The notes: generated by a model not told the origin, from the sequence alone. Counted from the stretch's first letter, positions 19,652-28,768 are shown. The stretch: DNA of 64,000 nucleotides from an uncultured Lachnospiraceae bacterium (GCA_910577275.1 CAJTMW010000014.1:1-64000), one strand, 5' to 3'. A program made the numbers and translations.

Positions 19652-20551
19652 CTAGTTTCCTTCGGCGTTTTTCTTCTCATGCTCCCTGATTTTGTTTACG
19701 CAGTCCATCACCTTGTTTGCCCGTTTCAGCATAGGAGGCCCCACCACCTTGCCCTCCAGGGTGGCAATGCTCCGCCCTTCCTCTCTGGCCTTTTCCGCAG
19801 TTTCCAGTACTGCCGCGGCATGCTCTACTTCCTCTTTTGACGGACAAAAGCACCGATTGGCCCAGGGAATCTGTACGGGATTTACCAAAAGCGCCCCCGC
19901 AAAGCCCATGGAATACGCCATCCTCTCCTCCGCCATAAAGCCCGCCTCGTTCTTCAAATCCATATAGGGCGTATCAATGGGGAGAAGATTGTTCATCCTT
20001 GCCGCCATCACAATCATCGCCCTTGGAATCTCGAAGGCCTTCGCAGAATATTCATGAGTTCCCCATATACTGTCAAGATAATCCTCCCCGCCGAACAAAA
20101 GCGCGATGATTCTCTTACTGCTGCCCGCAATGCTTTGTACCTGTGCAACCGCCCCCGCCGTCTCAATCAAAGGCAGTAATTTGACGGTTCCCTCCGGCAG
20201 TCCGTCCCTTTCCTCACATTTTTTCAATAGATTGGAAAATTCCTGAATTTCAGAAACGCCCTTAATCTTGGGCGTCACCACTCCCAGAATCCGCCTGCCG
20301 TCAATCAGCTTCAAATCCTTAATCAAATCCCCCGAGCCAAGCTCATTTACGCGGATAAAAAGCTGCTTTCCCGCAAATGTCCCGTCAGATAAATATTTCC
20401 CAAGGGTGTCCCTTGCCTCTTTCCTCTTTGCCGGCGGCACCGCGTCCTCCAAATCAAAGATAATGGCGTCCGCTTCGCTTTTCGCCGCCTTGTCCAGAAA
20501 CTTCTCATTGTATGCGGGAACGAACAGCATACTTCTTAAAAGATAATTCAT
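19652..20551 (-). CDS. CitE-like lyase (citrate lyase beta/citramalyl-CoA lyase family)
   Basis: A 299-residue full-length CitE-type TIM barrel starting LLRSMLFVPAYNEKFLDKAAKSEADAIIFDLEDAVPP. Conserved acid residues lie in PLIETAGAV and ALLFGGEDYLDSIWG, and FIRVNELGSGD has the expected arginine. The C terminus (GKVVGPPMLKRANKVMD) matches full-length family members. First gene of an operon with a second CitE-like protein and a carboxyltransferase subunit. This combination suggests breakdown or assembly of a branched dicarboxylic acyl-CoA, but no substrate can be named. AAAGGAAAAACC precedes the ATG. Confidence 0.88.
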   Translation of the reverse strand: MNYLLRSMLFVPAYNEKFLDKAAKSEADAIIFDLEDAVPPAKRKEARDTLGKYLSDGTFAGKQLFIRVNELGSGDLIKDLKLIDGRRILGVVTPKIKGVSEIQEFSNLLKKCEERDGLPEGTVKLLPLIETAGAVAQVQSIAGSSKRIIALLFGGEDYLDSIWGTHEYSAKAFEIPRAMIVMAARMNNLLPIDTPYMDLKNEAGFMAEERMAYSMGFAGALLVNPVQIPWANRCFCPSKEEVEHAAAVLETAEKAREEGRSIATLEGKVVGPPMLKRANKVMDCVNKIREHEKKNAEGN

Positions 20552-20589
20552 GGTTTTTCCTTTCTTAAGTTCATTTTTTATTACTCATA

Positions 20590-20618
20590 ATTATAACAAA
20601 CCTCATCGCCCTTTCCAA
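20590..20618 (-). promoter_or_regulatory. Promoter of the citE-citE-carboxyltransferase operon
   Basis: TTGGAA (20613-20618), a 17-nt spacer and a consensus TATAAT (20590-20595) on the minus strand, in the 93-nt gap after thrS. It gives the lyase operon its own start. Confidence 0.8.
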
Positions 20619-20644
20619 CTATTATTCTGCCTGTACCTCGGAAA

Positions 20645-22396
20645 TCACATTCTATTCACAAACTCCTCCACCCCCATCTCTCCCAAATCCTGTTTCCCAT
20701 CCTCCGCATCCCGGCATCTCACCGTCACGGTACCATTCTCCTGCTCTTTCTCCCCTACTATCAGCATATAAGGAACTTTCTCAAGTCGCGCTTCCCTGAT
20801 TTTATACCCCAGCTTTTCGTTCCGCCCGTCCAGCTCCGCCCGGATATTCCGACTCTTAAGCTCCGCCATCACCTTTTCCCCGTAAGGCAGATACTTATCC
20901 GACACCGGCAAAACCTTCACCTGAACCGGAGACAGCCACACAGGAAACTTTCCAGCGTAATGCTCGATTAAAATGCCGATGAACCGCTCGATAGAGCCGA
21001 ACACCACCCGGTGAATCATAATGGGCCGGTGCTTTTCCCCGTCCGCCCCCGTATATTCCGCATCAAAACGCTGGGGGAGCTGAAAGTCAAGCTGAATGGT
21101 TCCGCACTGCCAGGTACGCCCGATGGAATCTTTCAAATGAAAATCCAGCTTCGGCCCGTAAAAAGCGCCGTCCCCCTCGTTCACCGTATAAGGGATTCCC
21201 ATTCCTTTTATGGCGTTTTCCAGCGCCGCCGTTGCCAGCTCCCACTCCTCCTCGCTGCCGATGCTGTTTTCCGGCTTTGTGGAAAGCTCCACATAATAAG
21301 TAAAACCAAATTTCGTATAAAATTCGTCAATGAGCCTTGCAACGTTCTGTATTTCTCCTTCAATCTGTTCTTCCGTCATAAAAATATGCGCGTCGTCCTG
21401 GGTAAAACATCTCACCCGCATCAGGCCGTGAAGCTGACCGGATTTTTCATGTCTGTGCACCAGCCCCAGCTCCCCGAGGCGCATGGGAAGCTCCCTGTAG
21501 GAGCGGGGCGCCATTTTATAAACCAGCATTCCGCCGGGGCAGTTCATGGGCTTGATGGCATAATCCTCCCCGTCAATCACCGTGGTATACATATTTTCCC
21601 GATAATGGTCCCAGTGCCCGGAGGTCTCCCAGAGCTCCCGGTTTAAGATGACGGGCGTGGAGATTTCCATATACCCTTCCCTCTCATGAACCTCTCGCCA
21701 ATAATCAATGAGCAGATTTTTCAGTATCATTCCTTTGGGAAGGAAAAAAGGAAAGCCCGGTCCCTCCTCCATAATTGTAAACAGCCCCAGCTCCTTTCCC
21801 AGCTTCCTGTGGTCCCTTGCTTTCGCCTCCTCCAGCATTGCAAGGTATGCATCCAGCTCCGCCGCTTTAGGGAAAGAAATTCCGTAAATCCTCGTGAGCA
21901 TTTTGTTCTTTTCATCCCCCCGCCAGTAAGCGCCGGCAACGGATAAGAGCTTAAACGCCTTAATCAGGGAAGTATTTGTAATATGCGGCCCCGCGCAAAA
22001 TTCCTCATAATCCCCCTGCCTGTAAAAGCTGATGCTTTCTTCTTCCGGGAGATTTTCAATCATTTCCAGCTTGTAGCTCTCTCCCCGCTCCCTCATGTAA
22101 GCCGCCGCATCTTTCCTGGCGACCTCAAAAGCCGTGAGCGCAAAGGACTCCTTCACAATTTTCCTCATTTCCCTTTCAACATCCGCCAGATTTTCCTCCG
22201 TAAAAGGAAAACCAAAGTCAAAATCATAATAAAAGCCGTTTTCAATGGCCGGCCCAATGGCGCATTTCGTTTCCGGGTACAGACGCTTCACCGCCTGCGC
22301 CAGCACATGGGCGCTTGTGTGCCAGAACGCTTCCCTGACCTCCTTTTCCTCAAAATTCCCTTCGATAATCTGTCCGTTTCTCTGTAATACTTTCAT
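20645..22396 (-). CDS. thrS: Threonine--tRNA ligase (TGS-less form)
   Basis: Class II synthetase charging tRNA-Thr. The 583-residue product begins almost directly with the editing domain (FWHTSAHVLAQAVKRLYPET, HxxxH zinc-type motif), followed by class II motifs (GHWDHYRENMYT; MNCPGGMLVYK; MRVRCFTQDDAHIFMTEEQ) and the anticodon-binding domain. Typical bacterial ThrRS has about 640 residues with an N-terminal TGS domain, which is missing here. ATG at 22396 with AGGAGG upstream. Controlled by the T-box leader upstream. Confidence 0.98.
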   Translation of the reverse strand: MKVLQRNGQIIEGNFEEKEVREAFWHTSAHVLAQAVKRLYPETKCAIGPAIENGFYYDFDFGFPFTEENLADVEREMRKIVKESFALTAFEVARKDAAAYMRERGESYKLEMIENLPEEESISFYRQGDYEEFCAGPHITNTSLIKAFKLLSVAGAYWRGDEKNKMLTRIYGISFPKAAELDAYLAMLEEAKARDHRKLGKELGLFTIMEEGPGFPFFLPKGMILKNLLIDYWREVHEREGYMEISTPVILNRELWETSGHWDHYRENMYTTVIDGEDYAIKPMNCPGGMLVYKMAPRSYRELPMRLGELGLVHRHEKSGQLHGLMRVRCFTQDDAHIFMTEEQIEGEIQNVARLIDEFYTKFGFTYYVELSTKPENSIGSEEEWELATAALENAIKGMGIPYTVNEGDGAFYGPKLDFHLKDSIGRTWQCGTIQLDFQLPQRFDAEYTGADGEKHRPIMIHRVVFGSIERFIGILIEHYAGKFPVWLSPVQVKVLPVSDKYLPYGEKVMAELKSRNIRAELDGRNEKLGYKIREARLEKVPYMLIVGEKEQENGTVTVRCRDAEDGKQDLGEMGVEEFVNRM

Positions 22397-22542
22397 TTTC
22401 CCATCCTCCTATTCCAGTTCCGCTTTGGCCCTTCCAGTACTCTTTTGTCTGGTACAAATTTCGGCCGCTTTGCGTCCGCAAATTGTTCCGTGCACTGTCC
22501 GGGCCTTCGCTGTTTTTCCCATTCCTCTTTCTCTGCCACGCC

Positions 22543-22892
22543 AAAAAGCACCCTCAGATACACTATAAAGTATATCTAAGGGTGCCTTACGCACGGTTCC
22601 ACCTTAACTTTTCACTTCAGATTCCGCCAAATGCTCCGCTTTACCGGCGCCAAACATGCCTGCGCAGCTTATCGGCAAATCCTATCCCTGTAACGCGGGC
22701 AAACGGCGGCACTTAACAGCTTATCCCTGCCCCTGCTTTCCTCCGTGGGCATTGGCATACGCCTTAGGCGTCGCAGCTTCGGAATGGTTTTCACATATCT
22801 TCCGCATAAACGGCTTCCACCATACGCCGCTCTCTCTGGATGCTTCCCAAATGCTACTCTTTTCCGTCACAGCTTTTCTCTGACTTATCTGC
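22543..22892 (-). promoter_or_regulatory. T-box riboswitch (threonine) of thrS
   Basis: The minus strand carries the T-box sequence AAGGTGGAACCGTGCG (22590-22605). A terminator follows (GCACCC arms, 22543-22586, then TTTTTGG). Upstream are Stem I elements including CAGAGAGAGCGG and a GGTGGAAGCCG loop. In the specifier region GAAAACCATT the triplet ACC at 22786-22788 is a threonine codon, followed by A as is usual. Uncharged tRNA-Thr should switch the leader to antitermination. Confidence 0.93.
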
Positions 22893-22921
22893 ATAGTAGC
22901 ACCGACACAGAAATTTGTCAA
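22893..22921 (-). promoter_or_regulatory. thrS promoter
   Basis: TTGACA (22916-22921), a 17-nt spacer and TACTAT (22893-22898) on the minus strand. It lies only 10 nt past the stop of the upstream GH3 gene. Confidence 0.88.
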
Positions 22922-22930
22922 TTACCAAAT

Positions 22931-25429
22931 TTACTCATACTTATTCGACTTCAAAATTACTCTCACCAGTCTCACAATGCAGTCCCGCAGCTCCTTCTCC
23001 GAAAGGGTTCCGTCCGCCAGCTCCTTTCGGATATTCTCATGGTCGGCGGGCTGTCCCGGCATTACCAAATCGTTACCGGCTCTCATGCAGCCTGCCGCCG
23101 TGCAGTCCTCATCGTTCTCGGTGGTGGTCCAGTCGGTCATAATCGCGCCGTCGAAGCCCCACTCTTTTCTTGCCGCTTTCGTACAGGTATCGTAATTATT
23201 CGCGGCGTGGACGCCGTTAATCAGGTTGTAGCTGGTCATGATGGACAGGGGATGAGATTCCTTAATGGCAATTTCAAAGCCCTTTAAGTAAATTTCACGC
23301 AGCGCGCGCTCGGAAAGAATGCTGTTGCTTCCCTTCCTGTTATCCTCCTGATTGTTGCAGGCAAAATGCTTAATCGTGGTGCCGCATCCCTTTACGCTCT
23401 GGACGCCGCGGGTCATTGCCGCCGCAATCTTTCCGCTTACCAGCGGGTCTTCCGAATAGTATTCGAAGTTTCTCCCGCAAAGAGGATTTCTGTGAATATT
23501 CATTCCCGGCGCCAGCCACAAATCCGTGCTGAACCGAATCATCTCGTCTCCGATAATTTTTCCCACTTCCTCAATCAACGCCTCGTCCCAGCTCTGGGCA
23601 AGGAGGGTTCCCACGGGAATTGCGGTGCAGTACTGATAATATTTTTCCCCTTCATATTCCTTATCCGGCGCAAAAATGCCATGCTCCACGCTTGCCTCGA
23701 AAGGCAGCTTCACAATCTGTCCGTCCTTCACATAGTAGGTGGAGTTCAAACGAAGCCCGGCCGGTCCGTCCGTCAGCACAATGCTTGCAATGCCCTGCTC
23801 TCTTGCGCAGGAGCTGGTTTCGCCCGCAGAGCCCGGAACGGAAATCCCGGCGGCTCCAAGGTTGCTTCCCTGTCCTTTGCCCGGGTCGCCTGTTGCAAGC
23901 AGAATCATCTGCTCCACGGTCAGCTTATCCACCAGTTTAACGGCCTCGTCCTCTTTATCCTCCGGCGCATCCGAATAGTCAATCACTTCCGTTGTAACCT
24001 CCGACAAGTCAAGCTCCATTACAGGAAGTCCCTTTTCCTTTCCTTCCGCCACCCATGCGTCATAGCGGGCCTTTCGTTTTTCCGCAGGCAGGGAAAGCTC
24101 TTTAAGCTCTGCTTTCAGCGGACAGATATTGTCCACCTTCACAAGTGCCTTTCGCTCTGCGAGCTGCAGCATCCCGGAAAGTCTGCTTTCTCCAAGGCAG
24201 TTGCCGACCCAGACACCGTAAGTCCCTGCTTCCAGTACCCACTCGCCTGTGCTCTCCTCGTAAGACGCCATCTGGTAAACGGGGAAACGAACCGTAAGCT
24301 CCTCACTCTCTCCCGGGGCAAGTTCTTTTGTCTTGGCAAAGCCGCAAAGCCTGCGGTATTCCTTCTCAAATTTTCCGTCCGGCGCGGACACATAAACCTG
24401 AACGACCTCCCGTCCGCTGTATTCTTTCCCTGTATTTGTCACTTTAACTGAAACGACGACTTCCGGCTTTTCTTTTCCTTCCACAGAAACCTTCAAGGTC
24501 TCCGCCTGAAAATCCGTGTAGGAAATTCCGTAGCCAAAGCCATAGCGCACCGGCACCTCGAAAGCGTCAAAATAGCGGTATCCTACATAAATGCCTTCCT
24601 CATAGTACTCGTCGTCCACATTGCCGTTATTGTGGGAAAAGGTTTTGGAGTTTGGATAATCCTCATAAGAAAAAGCCCAGCTGTCCGTAAGCTTTCCGCC
24701 TGGATTCGTCTTTCCGCTTATCACATCGGCAAAAGCGTTTCCGCCCTCCATGCCCGGCTGAACGATATAAAGCAGGGCGCAGATGTTGGAGAACTCGTCC
24801 ATAAAGGATAAGTCAACCAGCCCGCCGGTGTTTACCACTACAATCACCTTTTCATAATTTTCGCAGATATCCCCAAGCATCGCCTTTTCTTCGTCGGTCA
24901 GGTAATAATCCCCCGCCCTGTTAAAGCGGTCGCTGCCCTCCCCGGCAATCCGGCTGATAACGTAAATTGCGGTATCCGTATCCGTCTTTTCCGCCTTCGG
25001 CCCTGTGGGCGGATAAAAAGGAACCGACGCATAGACATTGAAAAATTTCATGGCGTTGCCCGCCGCCTTTTCCAAAATCTCGTCACGCCACGCAATCCTC
25101 GCGTCTTCATAAATTTTGTCGTATTCTTTTACCCAGTCCGCTGTGGTAATCTGAAATCCCGCGTTCACCATTCCCTGATAAATGGAAACGGCCTCCCTCT
25201 CGTTCACATCGCCGGAGCCGGTGCCGCCCTTCATGGTCTTTCCCGCGCCCGCGCCGAAAAGAGCCACCTTGCTTCCCTCCTTTAAGGGAAGTACACGGCC
25301 TTCATTTTTCAGAAGAACAATTCCCTCACGGGCCGCTTTCCTTGCCAGCTCCCGGTGCGGCGCTTCATAGGACTGCGGCTCGGGACTTTTCGTTCCCGTA
25401 AAACTTCTCTCCTTTATTACTCTGCTCAT
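22931..25429 (-). CDS. Glycoside hydrolase family 3, circularly permuted (beta-glucosidase-like)
   Basis: An 832-residue cytoplasmic glycosidase without a signal peptide. The domain order is inverted compared with ordinary GH3: the alpha/beta sandwich comes first (REGIVLLKNEGRVLPLKEG, VVVNTGGLVDLSF), then a fibronectin-III-like part (VRYGFGYGISYTDF, VSVKVTNTGKEYSGREVVQV), then the TIM barrel (GLRLNSTYYV, PGMNIHRNPLCGRNFEYYSEDP, KHFACNNQEDNR). The nucleophile aspartate is in GAIMTDW near residue 766. The ATG at 25429 has GGAGG 8 nt upstream. Third gene of a GH3-unknown-GH3 group. Likely hydrolyses imported beta-glucosides or similar oligosaccharides; exact specificity cannot be read. Confidence 0.92.
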   Translation of the reverse strand: MSRVIKERSFTGTKSPEPQSYEAPHRELARKAAREGIVLLKNEGRVLPLKEGSKVALFGAGAGKTMKGGTGSGDVNEREAVSIYQGMVNAGFQITTADWVKEYDKIYEDARIAWRDEILEKAAGNAMKFFNVYASVPFYPPTGPKAEKTDTDTAIYVISRIAGEGSDRFNRAGDYYLTDEEKAMLGDICENYEKVIVVVNTGGLVDLSFMDEFSNICALLYIVQPGMEGGNAFADVISGKTNPGGKLTDSWAFSYEDYPNSKTFSHNNGNVDDEYYEEGIYVGYRYFDAFEVPVRYGFGYGISYTDFQAETLKVSVEGKEKPEVVVSVKVTNTGKEYSGREVVQVYVSAPDGKFEKEYRRLCGFAKTKELAPGESEELTVRFPVYQMASYEESTGEWVLEAGTYGVWVGNCLGESRLSGMLQLAERKALVKVDNICPLKAELKELSLPAEKRKARYDAWVAEGKEKGLPVMELDLSEVTTEVIDYSDAPEDKEDEAVKLVDKLTVEQMILLATGDPGKGQGSNLGAAGISVPGSAGETSSCAREQGIASIVLTDGPAGLRLNSTYYVKDGQIVKLPFEASVEHGIFAPDKEYEGEKYYQYCTAIPVGTLLAQSWDEALIEEVGKIIGDEMIRFSTDLWLAPGMNIHRNPLCGRNFEYYSEDPLVSGKIAAAMTRGVQSVKGCGTTIKHFACNNQEDNRKGSNSILSERALREIYLKGFEIAIKESHPLSIMTSYNLINGVHAANNYDTCTKAARKEWGFDGAIMTDWTTTENDEDCTAAGCMRAGNDLVMPGQPADHENIRKELADGTLSEKELRDCIVRLVRVILKSNKYE

Positions 25430-25473
25430 CTTTCTTTCCTCCTGTTCCTTTGCGCAGATATATGCCATATAAA

Positions 25474-26217
25474 CTACAAAAAAATCTTTTCTCCTGTTTT
25501 AACAAAATAACATATGCTATGGTATTCTTTTCTCTCATACAGCTTCGCCACAATCTCCCGCATACGCCGGTTCAGTCTGTGGTAACAGCCCTTCTGCCCC
25601 TGAAAAAGCCCGTAAATATAATCTCTGGCTCTCTCGTCAAGAACCTGCATGGCTTCCTCAAACAATGCAGGCTCCTTTTCCATCCTTAATCCAAAATCAC
25701 AGAAAACAAAGGCTTTCTCCTCCCCGTTTTCCCTGCATTTTTCCGCAAGATAAGCCGCCAGGTTACCGTCCCGCTTTTCATCAAAAGCCCGCTCCCGCCA
25801 GAGTACTCCTCCCAGCGTCCCTTTCTCCGCTCCTTCTGTCGGTTTCTTCGCCGGTCTTTCTGTCGCTCCTTCCGCCGGTTTTTTCGCCGGTCTTTCTGTC
25901 GCTCCTTCCGCCAATTCCTTTGACGCCCTCGCCCGCCGGAAGCTGGTGCGCCCATATTTGTCGTGGTCAACCACGTAAACCGGAGCCGGAGAATGGCCTT
26001 TTCCGCTTCCCGGCTCCTCCAAAAGCAGGACGCCGGTTTCAAGAAGCCGCTCCCGGACGGCTTTCTGCACACGCTGGTAAGGCGTGGGAAAGGAAAGCTG
26101 CTCCGTTATCTGTTTTACCGTATATCCCAAATCCGCCAGATGGCGGATTGCGCCGCCGCTGGCCGCCTCAAAGGTGAAATCGGCCAGCGCGGCTTTAAAA
26201 TAATCCTGTTCAGACAT
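25474..26217 (-). CDS. Uncharacterised protein between two GH3 genes, with tandem peptide repeat
   Basis: A 247-residue soluble protein not recognised. The N-terminal part (IRHLADLGYTVKQITEQLSF followed by TPYQRVQKAVRERLLETG) looks like a winged-helix or helix-turn-helix region. Residues 105-130 or so are a low-complexity repeat (AEGATERPAKKP twice, then TEGAEKG), encoded by 36-bp tandem units. The C-terminal half (FDEKRDGNLAAYLAEKCREN; LFQGQKGCYHRLNRRMREIV) is helical and charged. Position between two GH3 genes suggests a regulator or accessory factor. The ribosome site is weak (AAAGAG). The frame is sustained and same-strand, so it is probably real. Confidence 0.6.
   Translation of the reverse strand: MSEQDYFKAALADFTFEAASGGAIRHLADLGYTVKQITEQLSFPTPYQRVQKAVRERLLETGVLLLEEPGSGKGHSPAPVYVVDHDKYGRTSFRRARASKELAEGATERPAKKPAEGATERPAKKPTEGAEKGTLGGVLWRERAFDEKRDGNLAAYLAEKCRENGEEKAFVFCDFGLRMEKEPALFEEAMQVLDERARDYIYGLFQGQKGCYHRLNRRMREIVAKLYERKEYHSICYFVKTGEKIFL
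25841..25912. repeat. Two 36-bp tandem repeat units inside a coding region
   Basis: 25841-25876 and 25877-25912 differ at one base; a partial unit precedes them at about 25825. They encode a 12-residue Lys/Pro/Glu/Ala linker repeat, likely variable in copy number. Confidence 0.9.
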
Positions 26218-26269
26218 ATGCTTGCTCTTTCACAAAATCTTTGTCCGGTTCCGATATATGCAAATTATC

Positions 26270-28693
26270 TCAGTCGATTTTCAAAATCAGGTTGATGATT
26301 CTCTTTGCGCAGGCATGCATTTCCTCTCTGGTAAGGCAGCCCTTCTCAAGAGCCATGAGCAAACGCTCTGGATAACCGCAGCCCATCTTCACGTCGTTTC
26401 CGGCCTTTACCTCCTTGTAATGCTCGCCGCAGGTCCACCAGTCCGTGGTCACACAGCCCTCGTAGCCCCATTCGCCGCGAAGAATCCCTTCCAGCAAATC
26501 CGCATTTTCGGAAGCTCTGTGTCCGTTGACAATGTTGTAGGAAGTCATAATCGACCAGGGGTCGGATTCCTTCACAATAATCTCAAAGGCTTTCAGGTAA
26601 ATTTCCCTTGCCGCCCGCTCGGAAACTCTGGAATCGCTGTTTTTGCGGTTGGTTTCCTTATTGTTAAAGGCAAAATGCTTTACCGTAGCGCCTACATGGT
26701 TGGACTGAATTCCCTTTACCATTGCGCTTGCAAGCTTTCCGGCAAGGAAAGGGTCTTCCGAATAATATTCAAAGTTTCTGCCGCACAGAGGGCTTCTGTG
26801 AATATTTACCGCCGGGGTCAGCCACATGGCAATGTTGTTTTCCTTCACTTCCGCTCCGCCGGCCGCACCCACCGCTTCTATCACGTCGGCGTTCCAGCTG
26901 CATGCGAGCAGGGTGGAGCATGGCCAGCATGTGGTGTTCACGCCGCACTGAGGCGCAATACGCAGTCCAGCCGGTCCGTCCGCCGTCATAATGGAGGGTA
27001 CTCCGTACTCCGGCAGATTGCCGTAGCCAAAGGTATTCGCCACCCCTGTATTGGGCTGTCCGCCGAGAATATGCGCCATTTCCTCATCTGTGAGCTGTGC
27101 CAGAAATTCGTCCACGGACAGCTTTCCTTCCGCAACCTCCATCAGCGTATGTACTCCGGCCTTGTAAGGCTCCTTCCAGAGCTGGAAGCGTTCCCTTCCT
27201 CTAATCGCCGGCGCATAGCCCTCCAGCAAATCCTTGGACATCCTCTCAAGCTCTCCTGCATCCGGGTCGTTTGCCTCCCCTTTCGGCAGCTCCTCATAGC
27301 TTCCGTCAGAAAGCATTCTCTTTGCAAGCGACGAAGGAACCAGCCTGCTTTCAAGCTGCTTCACCACAACGTCCTCGTCAACCGTATAAACCAAATCCAG
27401 CTCCTTTGTATCCCGAACTGAGGTTCCCACATGGAAAAGATAATCTCCCGCCTCCAGTACATAGGCTGCTTTCTTTATCTTGCCAAGGTCGTCATAGGAA
27501 GCCATCTCCTCCACAGAAAAGCGCAGGTAAACTCTCTGGGTTTCTCCCGGCGCAAGGAGTCTTGTCTTTGCAAAAGCGGCAAGCTGCTTTTTGGGCTTTC
27601 CAAGCTTTCCCTGCGGCGCTTCAAAATATGCCTGTACCACTTCCTTACCTGCCCGACTGCCTGTGTTGGTCACATGCACTTCTATATTCACATTGCCCTT
27701 CTTAACCTTTGCGTCTTTGGCTTTTACTTTAAATGTGGTGTAGGACAAGCCGAAGCCGAAAGGATAGTTTACCTTTTCCGCAGCTCCCGGTATGGTTTCA
27801 AAATAACGGTAGCCCACATAAATATCGTCCGTGTAAGCCACATAATCTCTGGATTCATGGAAATTATAAGTGGAGGGATAGTCCTCCAGCGTCTTTGCAA
27901 AGGTATCGGAAAGCTTTCCTGAAGGATTTCCTTTCCCCACAAGCAGCTCCGCAGCGGCCAGACCGCCTTCCATGCCGCCCTGCCATGCCATCAGAACCGC
28001 GCCGATATCGTCCTCGTCCACGAACCAGGAGGTGTCCACCATGCCGCCCACGTTCATTACCACAATTACGCGGGAAAAATTCTTCTTCACGGCGTCAACC
28101 ATAGCCGCTTCCTCCCTTGAAAGGCAGAAATCACCGTCGGCAAAAATCCTGGCGGAAAGCTCCGTCATACGCCGTTCGTCGTCCCACATGTTCTTGTTTT
28201 CCGTATCGATAACGCTCTTTCTGTCCCAGCCTTCTCCCGAAAAACGGCAGATGGAAATGATAGCCGTGTCCGTGTAAGCCTTTGCAAGGGCAAGCAAATC
28301 CTCCGGCACTTCCGGCTCTACGGTCATGCCCGGAACGTTCCCTTCGGCATACTGCCTCTCCACGTCCTTTCTGTAATAATCGCATAACGGCTCAAATATG
28401 CTGATATTATCTTTTTGCAGTTTCAATCCCTCATACAGATTGCGGATATAAGCCACCGTCACGTCGCCGCTTCCGCCGCCGCCCTTTACATAGTCAAAGG
28501 TGCCTTTTCCGAAAAGCGCAACCTTCGCCCCTTTCGGCAGCGGCAAAATGTTTTTCCTGTTTTTCAGAAGTACCATGCCTTCCTTGGCAGCTTCCTTTGA
28601 AAGCTCGATATGCTGTTTTGAGCCTGTAAGCCTTTCTCCGTTTTCCCCTAAGGGAAGCCCCGGCTGATATAAGGCGCGTGTCCATTTGTCCAT
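26270..28693 (-). CDS. Glycoside hydrolase family 3, circularly permuted
   Basis: An 807-residue paralogue of the GH3 protein at 22931-25429 with the same permuted order: sandwich domain first (KEGMVLLKNRKNILPLPKGAK, VVMNVGGMVDTSW), fibronectin-like middle (NYPFGFGLSYTTF, VHVTNTGSRAGKEVVQ), barrel last (DGPAGLRIAPQCGVNTTCWP, LTPAVNIHRSPLCGRNFEYY, KHFAFNNKETNR). The nucleophile aspartate is in GCVTTDW near residue 751. No signal peptide. The ATG at 28693 with AGGAGGG is chosen over a start 8 codons upstream. First gene of the group, behind its own promoter and downstream of a two-component system. Confidence 0.92.
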   Translation of the reverse strand: MDKWTRALYQPGLPLGENGERLTGSKQHIELSKEAAKEGMVLLKNRKNILPLPKGAKVALFGKGTFDYVKGGGGSGDVTVAYIRNLYEGLKLQKDNISIFEPLCDYYRKDVERQYAEGNVPGMTVEPEVPEDLLALAKAYTDTAIISICRFSGEGWDRKSVIDTENKNMWDDERRMTELSARIFADGDFCLSREEAAMVDAVKKNFSRVIVVMNVGGMVDTSWFVDEDDIGAVLMAWQGGMEGGLAAAELLVGKGNPSGKLSDTFAKTLEDYPSTYNFHESRDYVAYTDDIYVGYRYFETIPGAAEKVNYPFGFGLSYTTFKVKAKDAKVKKGNVNIEVHVTNTGSRAGKEVVQAYFEAPQGKLGKPKKQLAAFAKTRLLAPGETQRVYLRFSVEEMASYDDLGKIKKAAYVLEAGDYLFHVGTSVRDTKELDLVYTVDEDVVVKQLESRLVPSSLAKRMLSDGSYEELPKGEANDPDAGELERMSKDLLEGYAPAIRGRERFQLWKEPYKAGVHTLMEVAEGKLSVDEFLAQLTDEEMAHILGGQPNTGVANTFGYGNLPEYGVPSIMTADGPAGLRIAPQCGVNTTCWPCSTLLACSWNADVIEAVGAAGGAEVKENNIAMWLTPAVNIHRSPLCGRNFEYYSEDPFLAGKLASAMVKGIQSNHVGATVKHFAFNNKETNRKNSDSRVSERAAREIYLKAFEIIVKESDPWSIMTSYNIVNGHRASENADLLEGILRGEWGYEGCVTTDWWTCGEHYKEVKAGNDVKMGCGYPERLLMALEKGCLTREEMHACAKRIINLILKID

Positions 28694-28733
28694 AACTAAA
28701 CCCTCCTGTTTCTTCACGTTTTCAGTTATTTTT

Positions 28734-28762
28734 ATTGTAACTGTTTCCGCTTATGAGGGCAA
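28734..28762 (-). promoter_or_regulatory. Promoter of the GH3 gene group
   Basis: TTGCCC (28757-28762), a 17-nt spacer and TACAAT (28734-28739) on the minus strand. The weak -35 suits activator dependence. Confidence 0.65.
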
Positions 28763-28768
28763 TCCTGT

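Noticed and set aside
18812..20551. Annotation as citrate lyase operon (citDEF)
   Set aside because: No CitD acyl carrier or CitF transferase is present; both lyases could use other CoA substrates.
23366..24451. 361-codon plus-strand ORF opposite the GH3 gene
   Set aside because: Low-complexity Arg/His/Cys-rich translation wholly inside a well-supported gene; a shadow frame. The same holds for 18665-19840 and 26222-27421.
25841..25912. Possible CRISPR or short repeat array
   Set aside because: Only two adjacent 36-bp units without spacers, in frame in a coding region: a peptide linker repeat.
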